NCBI RefSeq assembly: GCF_014192575.1
Contig: NZ_JACHYC010000004.1
Coordinates: 620,001 to 684,000 of the forward strand
DNA length: 64,000 nucleotides
Direction: 5' to 3'
Source: Variovorax sp. Sphag1AA
GTDB lineage: Bacteria; Pseudomonadota; Gammaproteobacteria; Burkholderiales; Burkholderiaceae_C
Every line of letters begins with the position of its first letter. The first letter of the stretch is position 1. The position numbers were made by a program, and so were the translations under genes. The notes under the pieces were generated by a model. It searched no databases. It saw only the letters and a program-made list of their open reading frames with translations, and was not told the origin of the DNA. Below, piece by piece: positions 9,067 to 18,234 of this stretch.

Positions 9067-9714
9067 ATGACGACACAAACCCCTCTGCGACCGATCCCCT
9101 TGTTTCCGCTCGGCACGGTGCTGTTCCCCGGTGGCTTCCTGCCGCTGCGGATCTTCGAGGTGCGCTATCTCGACATGATCGGCAAATGCCACAAGAGCGG
9201 CGAGCCCTTCGGTGTCGTGTGCCTCACCCAAGGTTCGGAAGTGCGCAAGGCCGGAGCTGGCGCGGAAGCCTTCGCGACCATCGGCACGCTCGCGCTCATT
9301 CGCGAACTCGATTCACCCCAGGCTGGACTGATGCAGATCGAATGCATTGGCACGCAGCGCTTCCGTGTTCATTCGAGCGAACTGCAGAAGCACGGGCTGT
9401 GGACCGCCCAGGTCGAGGCCATTGCAGACGATGTGCGACTGGAAGTCCCCGCGGACTTGAAGCATGTCTCCGACGCATTGCGTCGCGTGGTCGACACGCT
9501 GGACGAGCGGCGTCGCCAACAGGGCGTTCCGGGTCTTCGCCTGCCCATCATCGAGCCCTATCAGTTCGACGATTGCGGCTGGGTTGCCAATCGCTGGTGC
9601 GAGCTTCTGCCGGCACAGCCCGAACTCAAACAGCGCCTGATGGAACTCGACAGCCCGCTGATGCGGCTCGAACTCGTTAGCGATCTGCTGGCACGTACCG
9701 GCATCGCGAAGTAG
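9067..9714 (+). CDS. LON-type substrate-binding domain protein
   Basis: 215 residues matching the stand-alone Lon N-terminal (LON/PUA-like) domain: RPIPLFPLGTVLFPGG at the start, LPLRIFEVRY and a central FGVVCL strand. There is no AAA+ or protease domain, so it cannot be a Lon protease itself. Related single-domain proteins are common in beta- and gamma-proteobacteria, where their job (perhaps substrate or peptide recognition) is not established. The ATG at 9067 is preceded by CAAGG. It is divergently transcribed from yggT over 51 bases and is 122 bases upstream of lysS. Confidence 0.8.
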   Translation: MTTQTPLRPIPLFPLGTVLFPGGFLPLRIFEVRYLDMIGKCHKSGEPFGVVCLTQGSEVRKAGAGAEAFATIGTLALIRELDSPQAGLMQIECIGTQRFRVHSSELQKHGLWTAQVEAIADDVRLEVPADLKHVSDALRRVVDTLDERRRQQGVPGLRLPIIEPYQFDDCGWVANRWCELLPAQPELKQRLMELDSPLMRLELVSDLLARTGIAK

Positions 9715-9836
9715 CGCGCTACGAATTCGATAGCAAGCGACCCACTATTGATGCGGGTCGGACGCGGGTCCTTTAATGGCCCCGCGCGGTTAAAATGGCG
9801 GGTTGCGCTCGACATCGACAGCGCCACTACCCAGCC

Positions 9837-11399
9837 ATGTCCGACCACCTGATCCCCTCCGTCCCCACTCCTGCGGCAGCGCCTGCCTCGACGCCCGCCA
9901 TCGACGACAACCAGCTCATTGCCGAACGGCGCGAGAAGCTGAAGGCGCTGCGCCAAGCGCAGGCCGAGGGTAAAGGGGTCGCTTTCCCCAACGACTTCAA
10001 GCCCGCCGACCGTGCGGCTGCACTGGTCACCTCGCACGGTGAGACGCCCGCAGACGTACTCGATGCGACGCCGATCGCGGTCAGCGTCGCCGGCCGCATG
10101 ATGCTCAAGCGGGTCATGGGCAAGGCCAGCTTCGCGACCGTGCAGGACGCCACCGGACGCATCCAGCTCTACGTCACGCGCGATGCGATCGGTGAAGAAC
10201 TCTATGCCGAGTTCAAGCGCTGGGACCTCGGCGACATCCTCGGCGCCGAAGGCACGCTGATGAAGACCAAGACCGGCGAGCTCTCCGTCAAGGTCACTTC
10301 GCTGCGCCTGCTCACCAAGAGCCTGCGTCCGCTGCCGGACAAGTTCCACGGCATGGCCGACCAGGAACAGAAGTACCGCCAGCGCTATGTCGACCTCATT
10401 ACCGACTCGACGGCGCGTGACCGTTTCGCGGCCCGTAGCCGCGCCGTGAGCGCCCTGCGCGAATTCATGGTGAGCAACGACTTCCTCGAAGTCGAGACGC
10501 CCATGCTCCACCCGATCCCGGGCGGCGCCAACGCGAAGCCGTTCAAGACGCACCACAACGCGCTGGACCAGGAGATGTTCCTGCGCATTGCCCCCGAGCT
10601 GTATCTCAAGCGCCTCATCGTCGGCGGCTTCGAGCGCGTGTTCGAGATCAACCGGAGCTACCGCAACGAAGGCATTTCGGTGCGGCACAACCCCGAGTTC
10701 ACGATGATGGAGTTCTACGCGGCGTACTGGAACTACCGCGACCTGATGGACTTCACCGAAACGCTGATCCGCACGATCGCGGACAAGGCAGTCGGCACCC
10801 AGCAGCTCACCTACCAAGGCAAGGCGGTCGATCTCACCCAGCCTTTCGAGCGCCTCACGATCCGCGAAGCCATCCTCAAGTACACCGACGCGGGCTCGAA
10901 TGTCGACGACTCGACCTGGCTCGTCAACGCACTGCGGAAGCTGGGCCTGACCGAAGAGAAAGACAAGCTCTCGCAGCGTAGCCTCGCATCGCTGCAAGTG
11001 ATGTACTTCGAAGAGACGGTCGAAGAGAAGCTCTGGCAGCCGACTTTCATCATGGAGCACCCGACGGAAATCTCGCCGCTGGCACGCGCGAACGACGAGC
11101 GCCCGGAGGTCACGGAACGCTTCGAGCTCTACATCACCGGACGCGAATTCGGCAACGGGTTCAGCGAGCTCAACGATGCCGAAGACCAGGCCGCGCGCTT
11201 CAACGCGCAGGTCGCCGCCAAGGACAGCGGCGACGACGAGGCGATGTACTTCGACCACGACTTCGTGCGCGCGCTCGAATACGGCATGCCGCCCACCGGC
11301 GGTTGCGGCATCGGCATCGACCGGCTGATGATGCTGTTGACCGACTCGCCCAGCATCCGCGACGTGATCCTGTTCCCGGCCCTGCGGCGCGAATCTTGA
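9837..11399 (+). CDS. lysS: Lysyl-tRNA synthetase, class II
   Basis: Charges tRNA-Lys with lysine. The 520-residue protein has an N-terminal OB-fold anticodon-binding domain (about 80-190) with KASFATVQDATGRIQ, then the class II core with RSYRNEGISVRHNPEFTMME (motif 2) and GCGIGIDRLMMLLTD (motif 3). The N-terminus carries an Ala/Pro-rich extension. ATG 9837 (MSDHLIPSV) is chosen over an upstream in-frame ATG that has no family homology. A -10-like TTAAAAT lies about 45 bases upstream, with no clear -35. It almost abuts the Hsp70-like gene downstream. Confidence 0.96.
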   Translation: MSDHLIPSVPTPAAAPASTPAIDDNQLIAERREKLKALRQAQAEGKGVAFPNDFKPADRAAALVTSHGETPADVLDATPIAVSVAGRMMLKRVMGKASFATVQDATGRIQLYVTRDAIGEELYAEFKRWDLGDILGAEGTLMKTKTGELSVKVTSLRLLTKSLRPLPDKFHGMADQEQKYRQRYVDLITDSTARDRFAARSRAVSALREFMVSNDFLEVETPMLHPIPGGANAKPFKTHHNALDQEMFLRIAPELYLKRLIVGGFERVFEINRSYRNEGISVRHNPEFTMMEFYAAYWNYRDLMDFTETLIRTIADKAVGTQQLTYQGKAVDLTQPFERLTIREAILKYTDAGSNVDDSTWLVNALRKLGLTEEKDKLSQRSLASLQVMYFEETVEEKLWQPTFIMEHPTEISPLARANDERPEVTERFELYITGREFGNGFSELNDAEDQAARFNAQVAAKDSGDDEAMYFDHDFVRALEYGMPPTGGCGIGIDRLMMLLTDSPSIRDVILFPALRRES

Positions 11400-11407
11400 G
11401 CGAGCAC

Positions 11408-12673
11408 GTGCCGGCAATCGGCATCGACTTCGGTACCTCGAATTCCGCCGTCGCCTTTGTGGCCGACGACGGGTTTGCGCGGGCCCTGCCGCTCGAAGGC
11501 ACCGCGACCACCATTCCGACCGCGATTTTCTTCAACGCCGAAGATCGCACCACGCACTTCGGTCGCGACGCGATCTCGCTCTACCTGGCCGGTGTCGAAG
11601 GCCGGCTGATGCGATCGCTCAAGAGCCTGCTCGGCAGTTCGTTGATGCAGGAGCAGACCGAGGTCTTCGGCGGACGGATCGGCTTCGAGGACATCATCAC
11701 CCTCTTCCTCACCGAGCTTGGCAGCCGTGCGCGCGCGCAGTTGGGTGCCCAGCCGGGCCGCGTCGTGATCGGCCGCCCAGTCCACTTCGTTGACGATGAC
11801 GAGGAGCGCGACCGGCAGGCCGAAGAAACGCTTCGCCGCGCCGCCAGGAGCGCGGGGTTTGGCGAGGTCAGCTTCCAGTACGAGCCCATTGCCGCCGCGT
11901 TCGACTACGAGCGGCGCGTCGAGAAGGAATCGCTCGTGCTCATCGTCGATATCGGCGGCGGCACCTCGGACTTCACCGCGGTGCGCCTCGATCCTTCGCA
12001 CAGCCAGATCGGCGACCGCGCTACGGACGTGCTCGCCACGACCGGCGTACACATCGGCGGCACGGACTACGACCAGCGACTCAGCCTCGAATGCGCGATG
12101 CCGGAGTTCGGATTCCGGCACATCGGCCCGCAAGGACGCGAGGTGCCGAGCAGGACCTTCTTCGATCTCTCGTCGTGGCATCTGATCAACTGGCTGTACG
12201 CGCCCAAGGCCGTTCGCCAAGTGCAGGAACTGCGCACCGGCTACGCCGACACCCGTCTGCACGATCGGCTCATGAATGTGCTCTTGAACCGCGAAGGGCA
12301 TCGGGTCGCCAGCGAAGTCGAAGCCGCGAAGATCCGCGCCTCGACGACGAATGCCGACGCATCGATCGACCTCTCGTGCGGAGAGCGCGATCTCGCCGTC
12401 GCACTCACCGCCGACGGCATGGCGCGCCATCTCGGCCCGCTGCTGGAGCGCGTGATCGCCTGCGCCCACGAGTGCGTGCGGCTGGCCGCGCTCGGCAACG
12501 ATGGACTGGATGCTATCTATTTGACCGGTGGTTCTTCGGCTCTGCGTCCGTTCCAGCAGGCGCTGGCTTCCGCATTCCCCAGTGCGAGGATCGTCGAGGG
12601 CGACTTCTTCGGCGGCGTTGCGGCCGGCTTGGCCTACACGGCTGCGGGCACACGGACGCCCCGGCCGGTATGA
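11408..12673 (+). CDS. yegD: Hsp70-like (YegD-type) ATPase without substrate-binding domain
   Basis: About 421 residues that keep the Hsp70/actin nucleotide fold but end where a canonical DnaK would start its peptide-binding domain. Visible motifs are phosphate-1 AIGIDFGTSNSAVAF, a connect motif VVIGRPVHF, EPIAAAFDYE, phosphate-2 LIVDIGGGTSDFT and the adenosine motif IYLTGGSSALRP. E. coli YegD is of this type, and its substrate is unknown. The start is uncertain: GTG 11408 and TTG 11396 (overlapping the lysS stop) are both possible. The stop overlaps the next gene's ATG (ATGA), coupling it to a YgjP-like metallopeptidase. Confidence 0.85.
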   Translation: MPAIGIDFGTSNSAVAFVADDGFARALPLEGTATTIPTAIFFNAEDRTTHFGRDAISLYLAGVEGRLMRSLKSLLGSSLMQEQTEVFGGRIGFEDIITLFLTELGSRARAQLGAQPGRVVIGRPVHFVDDDEERDRQAEETLRRAARSAGFGEVSFQYEPIAAAFDYERRVEKESLVLIVDIGGGTSDFTAVRLDPSHSQIGDRATDVLATTGVHIGGTDYDQRLSLECAMPEFGFRHIGPQGREVPSRTFFDLSSWHLINWLYAPKAVRQVQELRTGYADTRLHDRLMNVLLNREGHRVASEVEAAKIRASTTNADASIDLSCGERDLAVALTADGMARHLGPLLERVIACAHECVRLAALGNDGLDAIYLTGGSSALRPFQQALASAFPSARIVEGDFFGGVAAGLAYTAAGTRTPRPV

Positions 12674-13197
12674 AGTACCTCGCCGCTTATCCCGCGGCGC
12701 TGCGCGCCCAGGTCGAGCAACTCATCGCCCAAGACCGTCTGGCCGCTCTGCTGCGCGGACGCTACGGCGATGCGCACGACATCCGCACGGATCGCGCACT
12801 CTACGACTACGTAAGCGAGCTCAAGAACGAATTCCTGCGCAATGCCGAGCCGCTATCGAAGGTGGCTTTCGACAGCAAGCTCCATGTGATCCGCAACGCC
12901 CTCGGCACGCACACGACCGTCTCGCGCGTGCAGGGCAGCCGGCTGAAGTCGAAGCGCGAGATTCGCGTCGCGAGCCTGTTCAAGGAAGTCCCGCTCGAAT
13001 GGCTGCGCATGATCGTCGTGCACGAACTGGCGCACATCAAGGTGCGCGAGCACGACAAGGCCTTCTATCAGCTCTGTGCGCACATGGAGCCGGCCTATCA
13101 CCAGTTCGAGTTCGACCTGCGGCTTTACCTGACGCACCTAGACGTTGGCGGTGGCCGCCTGTGGTCCGCGACCACCTCGCCAGAGCCGAACGCGTAG
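12670..13197 (+). CDS. YgjP/WLM-like zinc metallopeptidase-domain protein
   Basis: 175 residues with a gluzincin-type zinc motif: WLRMIVVHELAHIKVREHDKAF supplies HExxH and a downstream His, followed by the aromatic FYQLCAHMEP. This matches the YgjP/DUF45 domain seen near M48 peptidases; whether it cleaves peptides is unproven. The N-terminal half is helical and basic (RLKSKREIR). The frame is open far upstream, but ATG 12670 overlaps the Hsp70-like stop by four bases and is the natural start. The TAG stop directly abuts the stop of convergent nagZ with no spacer. Confidence 0.8.
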   Translation: MKYLAAYPAALRAQVEQLIAQDRLAALLRGRYGDAHDIRTDRALYDYVSELKNEFLRNAEPLSKVAFDSKLHVIRNALGTHTTVSRVQGSRLKSKREIRVASLFKEVPLEWLRMIVVHELAHIKVREHDKAFYQLCAHMEPAYHQFEFDLRLYLTHLDVGGGRLWSATTSPEPNA

Positions 13198-14271
13198 TCA
13201 GGGCCTCGGAAGCATCTGTACCGCGCTGCGGTACGCGGTGGACTGCATCAATTCATCCCAGTCGATGGCCGGTGACTTGGGGAGCAGGCTCCGGCGTCGC
13301 GCCTCGCTCACGGGGTTCGGCTTCCATTGGCCGTCGCGACCTGCGGCGGCAAAGCCATCGAGCAGCTGATCGAGCACTGCGCCATCGCCAACGCTCTGGT
13401 TGCACAGCAGCGCCAGATCGCAGCCCGCATTCAAGGCGGCCAGCGCTGCATCGACATAGCTGAGGGATTCGCCGTCGATTTGCCGCGCCGCTTCCATGCT
13501 GAGGTCGTCGCTGAACACGGCGCCTTCGAAGCCGAGCTTGCCTCGCAGGATCTCCTGCAGCCACTTCGCGGAGAAACCGGCGGGCCGTGCATCGACCTTG
13601 GGATAGATCACATGCGCCGGCATCACGGCCGAGAGCGAACCGACAAGCCAGTCGTAGGGCCGCGCATCGTCCGCAAGGATCGCCTTGAGGCTGCGGCGAT
13701 CAACCGGGATCGCCACATGCGAATCCGCCTTGACGAAGCCGTGCCCCGGAAAGTGCTTGCCGCAATTGAGCATGCCGGCCTGCAGCATTCCATGCATCAA
13801 GCTGCGGGCAAGCACTGCGACCACGCGCGGATCGCGATGAAAGCTGCGATCGCCGATCACGCTGCTTTCGCCGTAGTCGAGGTCGAGCACCGGCGCGAAG
13901 CTGAAGTCGACGCCGCACGCCCGAAGCTCGGCCGCCAGGACATGCCCGCAGGCCACCGCGACTTGCGTCGCCCGCAGCGCATCCTTCATCCACAGCTCGC
14001 CCAGGATCCGCATGGAAGGCAGCCGGGTGAAGCCATCCGTGCGGAAGCGCTGGACCCGGCCGCCCTCGTGGTCCACGCAGATCAGGATGTCGGGCCGGAT
14101 CGCCTTGATCTCGGCATTGAGCGCACTCATTTGCGCGCGGTCGCGCCAGTTGCGCGTGAAATGGATCACGCCGCCGACGAGCGGATCAGCGAGGCGTCGG
14201 CGGTCGGCCGCGTTCAGCTCGACTCCCGCGACATCGATGATCAGCGGGGCGTGCGGGGTGTTCTGGTTCAT
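13198..14271 (-). CDS. nagZ: Beta-N-acetylhexosaminidase NagZ (GH3)
   Basis: Removes GlcNAc from muropeptides in the cytosol during cell-wall recycling, producing 1,6-anhydroMurNAc-peptides that can signal beta-lactamase induction. The 357-residue TIM-barrel GH3 enzyme lacks the C-terminal domain of larger GH3 proteins, as expected for NagZ. Motifs are VDHEGGRVQRF, the general acid/base loop KHFPGHGFVKADSH (about 172-185) and the nucleophile motif FSDDLSMEAA (Asp about 255). The ATG overlaps the acpS stop by four bases. This is the last gene of the long minus-strand run. Confidence 0.96.
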   Translation of the reverse strand: MNQNTPHAPLIIDVAGVELNAADRRRLADPLVGGVIHFTRNWRDRAQMSALNAEIKAIRPDILICVDHEGGRVQRFRTDGFTRLPSMRILGELWMKDALRATQVAVACGHVLAAELRACGVDFSFAPVLDLDYGESSVIGDRSFHRDPRVVAVLARSLMHGMLQAGMLNCGKHFPGHGFVKADSHVAIPVDRRSLKAILADDARPYDWLVGSLSAVMPAHVIYPKVDARPAGFSAKWLQEILRGKLGFEGAVFSDDLSMEAARQIDGESLSYVDAALAALNAGCDLALLCNQSVGDGAVLDQLLDGFAAAGRDGQWKPNPVSEARRRSLLPKSPAIDWDELMQSTAYRSAVQMLPRP

Positions 14272-14663
14272 TCTTTGCGCTCGACCACGACGAAGCTGGC
14301 CGCGTAGTCGGTTTCATCTGTCACGGTCACGTGGGCCGTCAGGCCTTGTGCTTCAAACCAGGTCTTGAGTTCGCCGTGCAGCACGATCACGGGCTTGCCG
14401 CTCTTCTGGTTGACGATCTCGCAGAGGCGCCAGCTCATCGGCATCCGCATGCCGAGGCCGATCGCCTTGCTGAAAGCTTCCTTGGCCGAGAAGCGCGTCG
14501 CCAGATAGCGCAGCCCGCGCTTCGGCCAGCGAGCGCCGCGCGCCTGCCAGACAGCGAACTCGGCGTCACCCAAGACCTTGCGCGCAAAGCGCTCGCCTTG
14601 GCGCTCCAGGGTCGCCGAGATGCGCCGGATATCGCAGATGTCGGTGCCGATGCCGTAGATCAC
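14268..14663 (-). CDS. acpS: Holo-[acyl-carrier-protein] synthase
   Basis: Transfers 4'-phosphopantetheine from CoA to the serine of apo-ACP; its substrate AcpP is encoded at 27306 in the same gene run. The 131-residue protein has the Mg-binding aspartate in IYGIGTDICD and the conserved glutamate in FSAKEAFSKAIG. The start is GTG 14663, which overlaps the pdxJ stop (GTGA). Longer open-frame extensions upstream are out of family. Confidence 0.95.
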   Translation of the reverse strand: MIYGIGTDICDIRRISATLERQGERFARKVLGDAEFAVWQARGARWPKRGLRYLATRFSAKEAFSKAIGLGMRMPMSWRLCEIVNQKSGKPVIVLHGELKTWFEAQGLTAHVTVTDETDYAASFVVVERKE

Positions 14664-15430
14664 CTGGGCGCCTGCTCGCCGGCTTCTTCGATGCGCCGCA
14701 GGTATTCGCGCGTTGCCGCGGCGTAACCCAGCTCCAGCGCGTCGGAAACGAAGGCATGGCCGATCGACACCTCTCGCACACCCGGCACCACACGCAGGAA
14801 CTCGGTCAGATTGTCGCGGCTGAGGTCGTGTCCTGCGTTGACTTCGAGACCCGCCGCCTGCGCGGCGCGCGCAGCCTCGGCATAGAGCCGCAGAACCGAA
14901 TGCGCCTTCGAGGTGTCGCGCGACGCTGCGTAACCCTCCGTATAGAGCTCGATGCGGTCGGCGCCCACCGCCTTGGCAGCTGCCATCATTTCGGGATTCG
15001 GGTCCATGAAGAGGCTCACGCGCACACCCAGGGCCTTGGCTTCGGCAATGACCGGGCGGAGTCGCTCGGCGTCTTCCGGAAAGGTCCATCCGTGGTCACT
15101 GGTCGACTGGGTCTCGCTGTCCGGCACAAACGTCGCCTGATGCGGGCGCAGCTCGCGCACGAACTCCATCAGGTTGTGGAATGGATTGCCCTCAATGTTG
15201 AACTCGGCTTTCGGCCATTCCTTGTGAAGCAGCGCCGAGAGGTCGCGCACGTCCTGCGGACGGATATGCCGCTGGTCGGGCCGCGGATGCACGGTGATGC
15301 CGTGCGCGCCCGCGTCGAGGCACATCGACGCCGCGAACAACACGCTCGGAATGCCGAGCTGACGCGTGTTGCGCACCAGCGCGACCTTGTTGAGGTTGAC
15401 CGACAGGGCGGTTGAAATCGAGGAGCTCAT
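14660..15430 (-). CDS. pdxJ: Pyridoxine 5'-phosphate synthase
   Basis: Last step of de novo vitamin B6 synthesis: joins 1-deoxy-D-xylulose 5-phosphate and 3-amino-2-oxopropyl phosphate. The 256-residue barrel has LSVNLNKVALVRNTR, GITVHPRPDQRHI, FNIEGNP, and the C-terminal EVNAGHDLSRDNL and VSIGHAFVSDAL segments. The ATG at 15430 overlaps the recO stop by four bases and the stop overlaps the acpS GTG, so recO-pdxJ-acpS-nagZ is a tightly coupled chain. Confidence 0.97.
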   Translation of the reverse strand: MSSSISTALSVNLNKVALVRNTRQLGIPSVLFAASMCLDAGAHGITVHPRPDQRHIRPQDVRDLSALLHKEWPKAEFNIEGNPFHNLMEFVRELRPHQATFVPDSETQSTSDHGWTFPEDAERLRPVIAEAKALGVRVSLFMDPNPEMMAAAKAVGADRIELYTEGYAASRDTSKAHSVLRLYAEAARAAQAAGLEVNAGHDLSRDNLTEFLRVVPGVREVSIGHAFVSDALELGYAAATREYLRRIEEAGEQAPR

Positions 15431-16185
15431 AGTGCTTGCAGGTCCCGCATCATCTGCCGCGTACGCAGCGTTGCAACGCCGCAATGGTAGTTGAGCAAGT
15501 TGCGCAACTGGATGCGCAAGGCGCCATTGACCCCGGCGCACGCACGGAGCGTGGCGACGAACGGCGCGAAATCGTCGAGCGCAGCCTGAAGCGCCTGCCA
15601 GTCGGCACCTTGTAATGAGGGCTCGTCTTCGAAGGCTTCGCGCAGGCCGGCCTCGGGCACGAGGGTGTAGCGGACCTCGCCCTGGAGCGGAGCGAGTGTG
15701 AGCGTCTGCGCATCCAGCGCCGGTAGCAATCCGACTTCCCGCAGCAGCAGCAGCTCGAAGGCGCGCAAGGCCGCGGATTGCGTTGCCGCCTGCGCGGCAG
15801 CGTGGTCACCGGCAAGCACCTGCACAACGCCGGCATAGGCGTCGAAAAGCGCTTCGTGCGGATCATCGCGCGCAAGCAAGCGCAGCAGCAATTCGTTGAC
15901 GTAGTAGCCCGACAGCAATGCCTCGCCGGTCGGCATCACATGGCCGCCCATCCATTCGGCACTCTTGAGCGTGCGGATCTCTGCGTCGCCGGAAAAGCTG
16001 AGCTGAAGCGGCTGCAGCGGCAGCAACACCGGCCGGAAATTGGAGCTGGGCCGCTTCGCCCCCTTGGCCACGAGCGCAATGCGGCCGTGGTGGCGGGCGA
16101 AGACTTCGAGGATCAGGCTGGACTCGCTCCAGTCGTAGCGGTGGAGCACATAGGCAGGTTCATGCGAGACGCGCTTGACCGCCAC
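15427..16185 (-). CDS. recO: DNA repair protein RecO
   Basis: RecO anneals single-stranded DNA and helps RecR load RecA in the RecFOR gap-repair pathway. The 252-residue protein has an N-terminal OB-fold (AYVLHRYDWSESSLILEVFARHHGRIALVAKGAKR) and a helical C-terminal domain without the zinc-binding cysteines that some RecO proteins have. The start is GTG 16185, immediately after the era stop with no spacing, and the gene overlaps pdxJ by four bases. The era-recO-pdxJ-acpS order is conserved across proteobacteria. Confidence 0.94.
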   Translation of the reverse strand: MAVKRVSHEPAYVLHRYDWSESSLILEVFARHHGRIALVAKGAKRPSSNFRPVLLPLQPLQLSFSGDAEIRTLKSAEWMGGHVMPTGEALLSGYYVNELLLRLLARDDPHEALFDAYAGVVQVLAGDHAAAQAATQSAALRAFELLLLREVGLLPALDAQTLTLAPLQGEVRYTLVPEAGLREAFEDEPSLQGADWQALQAALDDFAPFVATLRACAGVNGALRIQLRNLLNYHCGVATLRTRQMMRDLQAL

Positions 16186-17124
16186 TCACTCATACCCGAA
16201 GGAACGCACACGGGCCTCGTCGTCGGCCCAGCCGGAACGGACTTTGACCCAGAGTTCGATGAAGACCTTGGCATCCATGAGCTTCTCGAGTTCCTGCCGC
16301 GTCTCGGTGCCGATGCGCTTGATGCGCTCGCCCTTGTCGCCAATAACCATTGCCTTGTGGCCGTCGCGCTCCACGACGATCGTTGCAGCGATCTTGACCA
16401 GGCGCTTCTGGCCCTTGCGCGCGGGCGGCTCTTCGGTGAACTTGTCGATCACGACGGTCGATGTGTAGGGTAGCTCGTCGCCCGTGAGGCGGAAGAGCTT
16501 CTCGCGCACCATCTCGCTCGCCAGGAACTGCTCGCTGCGGTCGGTCAGTTCGTCCTCGTCGTACCACCATGGCTGTTCGGGCAGGTACTTCTCGCAGATG
16601 CCGAAAAGACGCTCGACGTCCTTCGAATTCTTGGCGGACATCGGCACGAACTCCGCGAATGCGTGCTTCTGCTGCATGGTCTGCAGCCAGGGTGCGATGT
16701 CGGCACGGCGATGCACGTGATCGAGCTTGTTGGCGATCAACACCGTGGGGATGCCGGTGCCGAGAAGCTTCAGCACCCGCTCATCCGCCGGAGTGAAGCT
16801 GCCAGCCTCGACCACGAACAGGATCAGATCGACATCGGAAACTGCCCCGACCACCGTCTTGTTGAGCGAGCGATTCAGCGCATTCGCGTGAAGGGTCTGG
16901 AAGCCCGGCGTATCGACAAACACGAACTGCGTTGCACCGAGCGTCCGCATGCCGGTGATGCGGTGCCGCGTGGTCTGCGCCTTGCGCGATGTGATGCTGA
17001 TCTTCTGACCGACCAGGGCATTGAGAAGCGTCGACTTGCCGACATTGGGCTTGCCGACGATCGCCACCAGTCCGCAGCGTTGGGATTCGGGAGAAGTGGG
17101 GGCGGAGTCGATGGGTTCGTTCAT
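16186..17124 (-). CDS. era: GTPase Era
   Basis: Essential GTPase that binds the 3' end of 16S rRNA and assists 30S maturation. The 312-residue protein has G1 GKPNVGKST (24-32), G2 around TTRHRITG, G3 DTPGF, G4 NKLD and G5 SAKNS. A C-terminal KH domain includes the signature VIGDKGERIKRIGTETRQ. The ATG overlaps the rnc stop by four bases, the classic rnc-era coupling. Confidence 0.97.
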   Translation of the reverse strand: MNEPIDSAPTSPESQRCGLVAIVGKPNVGKSTLLNALVGQKISITSRKAQTTRHRITGMRTLGATQFVFVDTPGFQTLHANALNRSLNKTVVGAVSDVDLILFVVEAGSFTPADERVLKLLGTGIPTVLIANKLDHVHRRADIAPWLQTMQQKHAFAEFVPMSAKNSKDVERLFGICEKYLPEQPWWYDEDELTDRSEQFLASEMVREKLFRLTGDELPYTSTVVIDKFTEEPPARKGQKRLVKIAATIVVERDGHKAMVIGDKGERIKRIGTETRQELEKLMDAKVFIELWVKVRSGWADDEARVRSFGYE

Positions 17125-17819
17125 GGGGTTGCCTTCGCGCCGCGCGCCTTGAGCCGGATCAACATCGCCGCCGCGGCAGCCTGCTCAGCGGCGCGACGCG
17201 AGCCGCCGATGCCGTGCTCATGCAGTCCCAGGTCGGACGCCTCGCATTCGACTTCGAAAGTCTGCTTGTGCGCGGCGCCGAGCGTTCCGACGACACGGTA
17301 GACCGGCAACTTCATTTTGTGGCCCTGAAGCCATTCCTGCAATTCGGTCTTCGGGTCCTTGGCGGCCGCTTCCATGCGCGGATTGATTTCCACGGATTCG
17401 TACAGACGCTCGACCAATGCCTGCGCGGCGCCGAACCCGGCATCGAGATACACCGCACCGATCACCGCCTCGAGCGCATCGGCGAGGATCGATGGCCGGT
17501 TCTGGCCACCCGAGCGGGCCTCGCCTTCGCCCAGTCTCAGGAGCGGCGAGATGGCAAGTTTGAGCGCGAGTTGGTGCAGCGTGTCCTGCTTGACGAGATT
17601 GGCGCGGACCCGGGAAAGGTCGCCCTCCGACATCTCAGTCAGCCGGGTGTAGAGGAGATGCGAGACGGCGAGGCTGAGCACCGAATCGCCCAGGAACTCG
17701 AGCCGCTCGTTGTGGTCGGCCGAGAAACTGCGATGCGTCAGCGCGCGCTGCAGAAGCCGAAGATCGGCAAACGAATACTGGAGCCGCGCCTGGAGCGCGG
17801 CAAGGCCGCCTTGGTTCAC
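17121..17819 (-). CDS. rnc: Ribonuclease III
   Basis: Cleaves double-stranded RNA, including the rRNA precursor and many mRNA leaders. The 232-residue protein has the catalytic signature NERLEFLGDSVL (E41, D45), a second acidic motif DALEAVIGAVYLD, and a C-terminal double-stranded-RNA-binding domain (PKTELQEWLQGH onward). The start is GTG 17819, with no strong ribosome-binding site, 28 bases after the DUF4845 gene. Confidence 0.96.
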   Translation of the reverse strand: MNQGGLAALQARLQYSFADLRLLQRALTHRSFSADHNERLEFLGDSVLSLAVSHLLYTRLTEMSEGDLSRVRANLVKQDTLHQLALKLAISPLLRLGEGEARSGGQNRPSILADALEAVIGAVYLDAGFGAAQALVERLYESVEINPRMEAAAKDPKTELQEWLQGHKMKLPVYRVVGTLGAAHKQTFEVECEASDLGLHEHGIGGSRRAAEQAAAAAMLIRLKARGAKATP

Positions 17820-17847
17820 TGTGCGGCAAGCCTGGGGATGGGAGCCA

Positions 17848-18204
17848 TCAGCTCGAACGGCCGCGGTACTTCAGCAAGAGGTAGGCGGGCCCGAAGAGGT
17901 GGATCTCGCGGTCATAGGCGAAAGAGACGACGACCTTGTCGCCGTCCTTTCGCACTTCGAGGTCCTTGCCGGTGACCGACGTGAAGTCATCGATTGCCTG
18001 GGCTCGATCGAAGATGGCGCGGACTTCGGGCACGGTCGTGCCCTCCTTCGCCTTGTTCGCGGCCTTCGTGATGGCCTGGTATTCGATAAGTGTCGGGATC
18101 ACCTGCGCCACAACTACGCCGACGCACGCCACCACGATCGCCACGAACAACAGCCCGATGAACGAAATCCCGAGCTGCTTCTGTCTTGCCACTACAGACT
18201 TCAT
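17848..18204 (-). CDS. DUF4845 membrane-anchored protein
   Basis: 118 residues with a short basic N-terminus followed by one hydrophobic helix (GISFIGLLFVAIVVACVGVVVAQVI), reminiscent of a pseudopilin N-terminus but without a prepilin-peptidase glycine-phenylalanine site that I can identify. A small alpha/beta domain follows. This family sits almost invariably between lepB and rnc in beta- and gamma-proteobacteria, as here; its function is unknown. ATG 18204 begins MKSVVARQKQLG, and the gene lies 30 bases from lepB. Confidence 0.85.
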   Translation of the reverse strand: MKSVVARQKQLGISFIGLLFVAIVVACVGVVVAQVIPTLIEYQAITKAANKAKEGTTVPEVRAIFDRAQAIDDFTSVTGKDLEVRKDGDKVVVSFAYDREIHLFGPAYLLLKYRGRSS

Positions 18205-18234
18205 TGCCCTCTTCCCTATGTAGACACTAAATAG

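Noticed and set aside
9715..9836. Possible tRNA or terminator upstream of lysS
   Set aside because: A GC stem with a mismatch is visible, but no cloverleaf and no clear T-run.
9561..11417. 618-codon minus-strand frame over lysS
   Set aside because: Antisense shadow, and lysS motifs are unambiguous.
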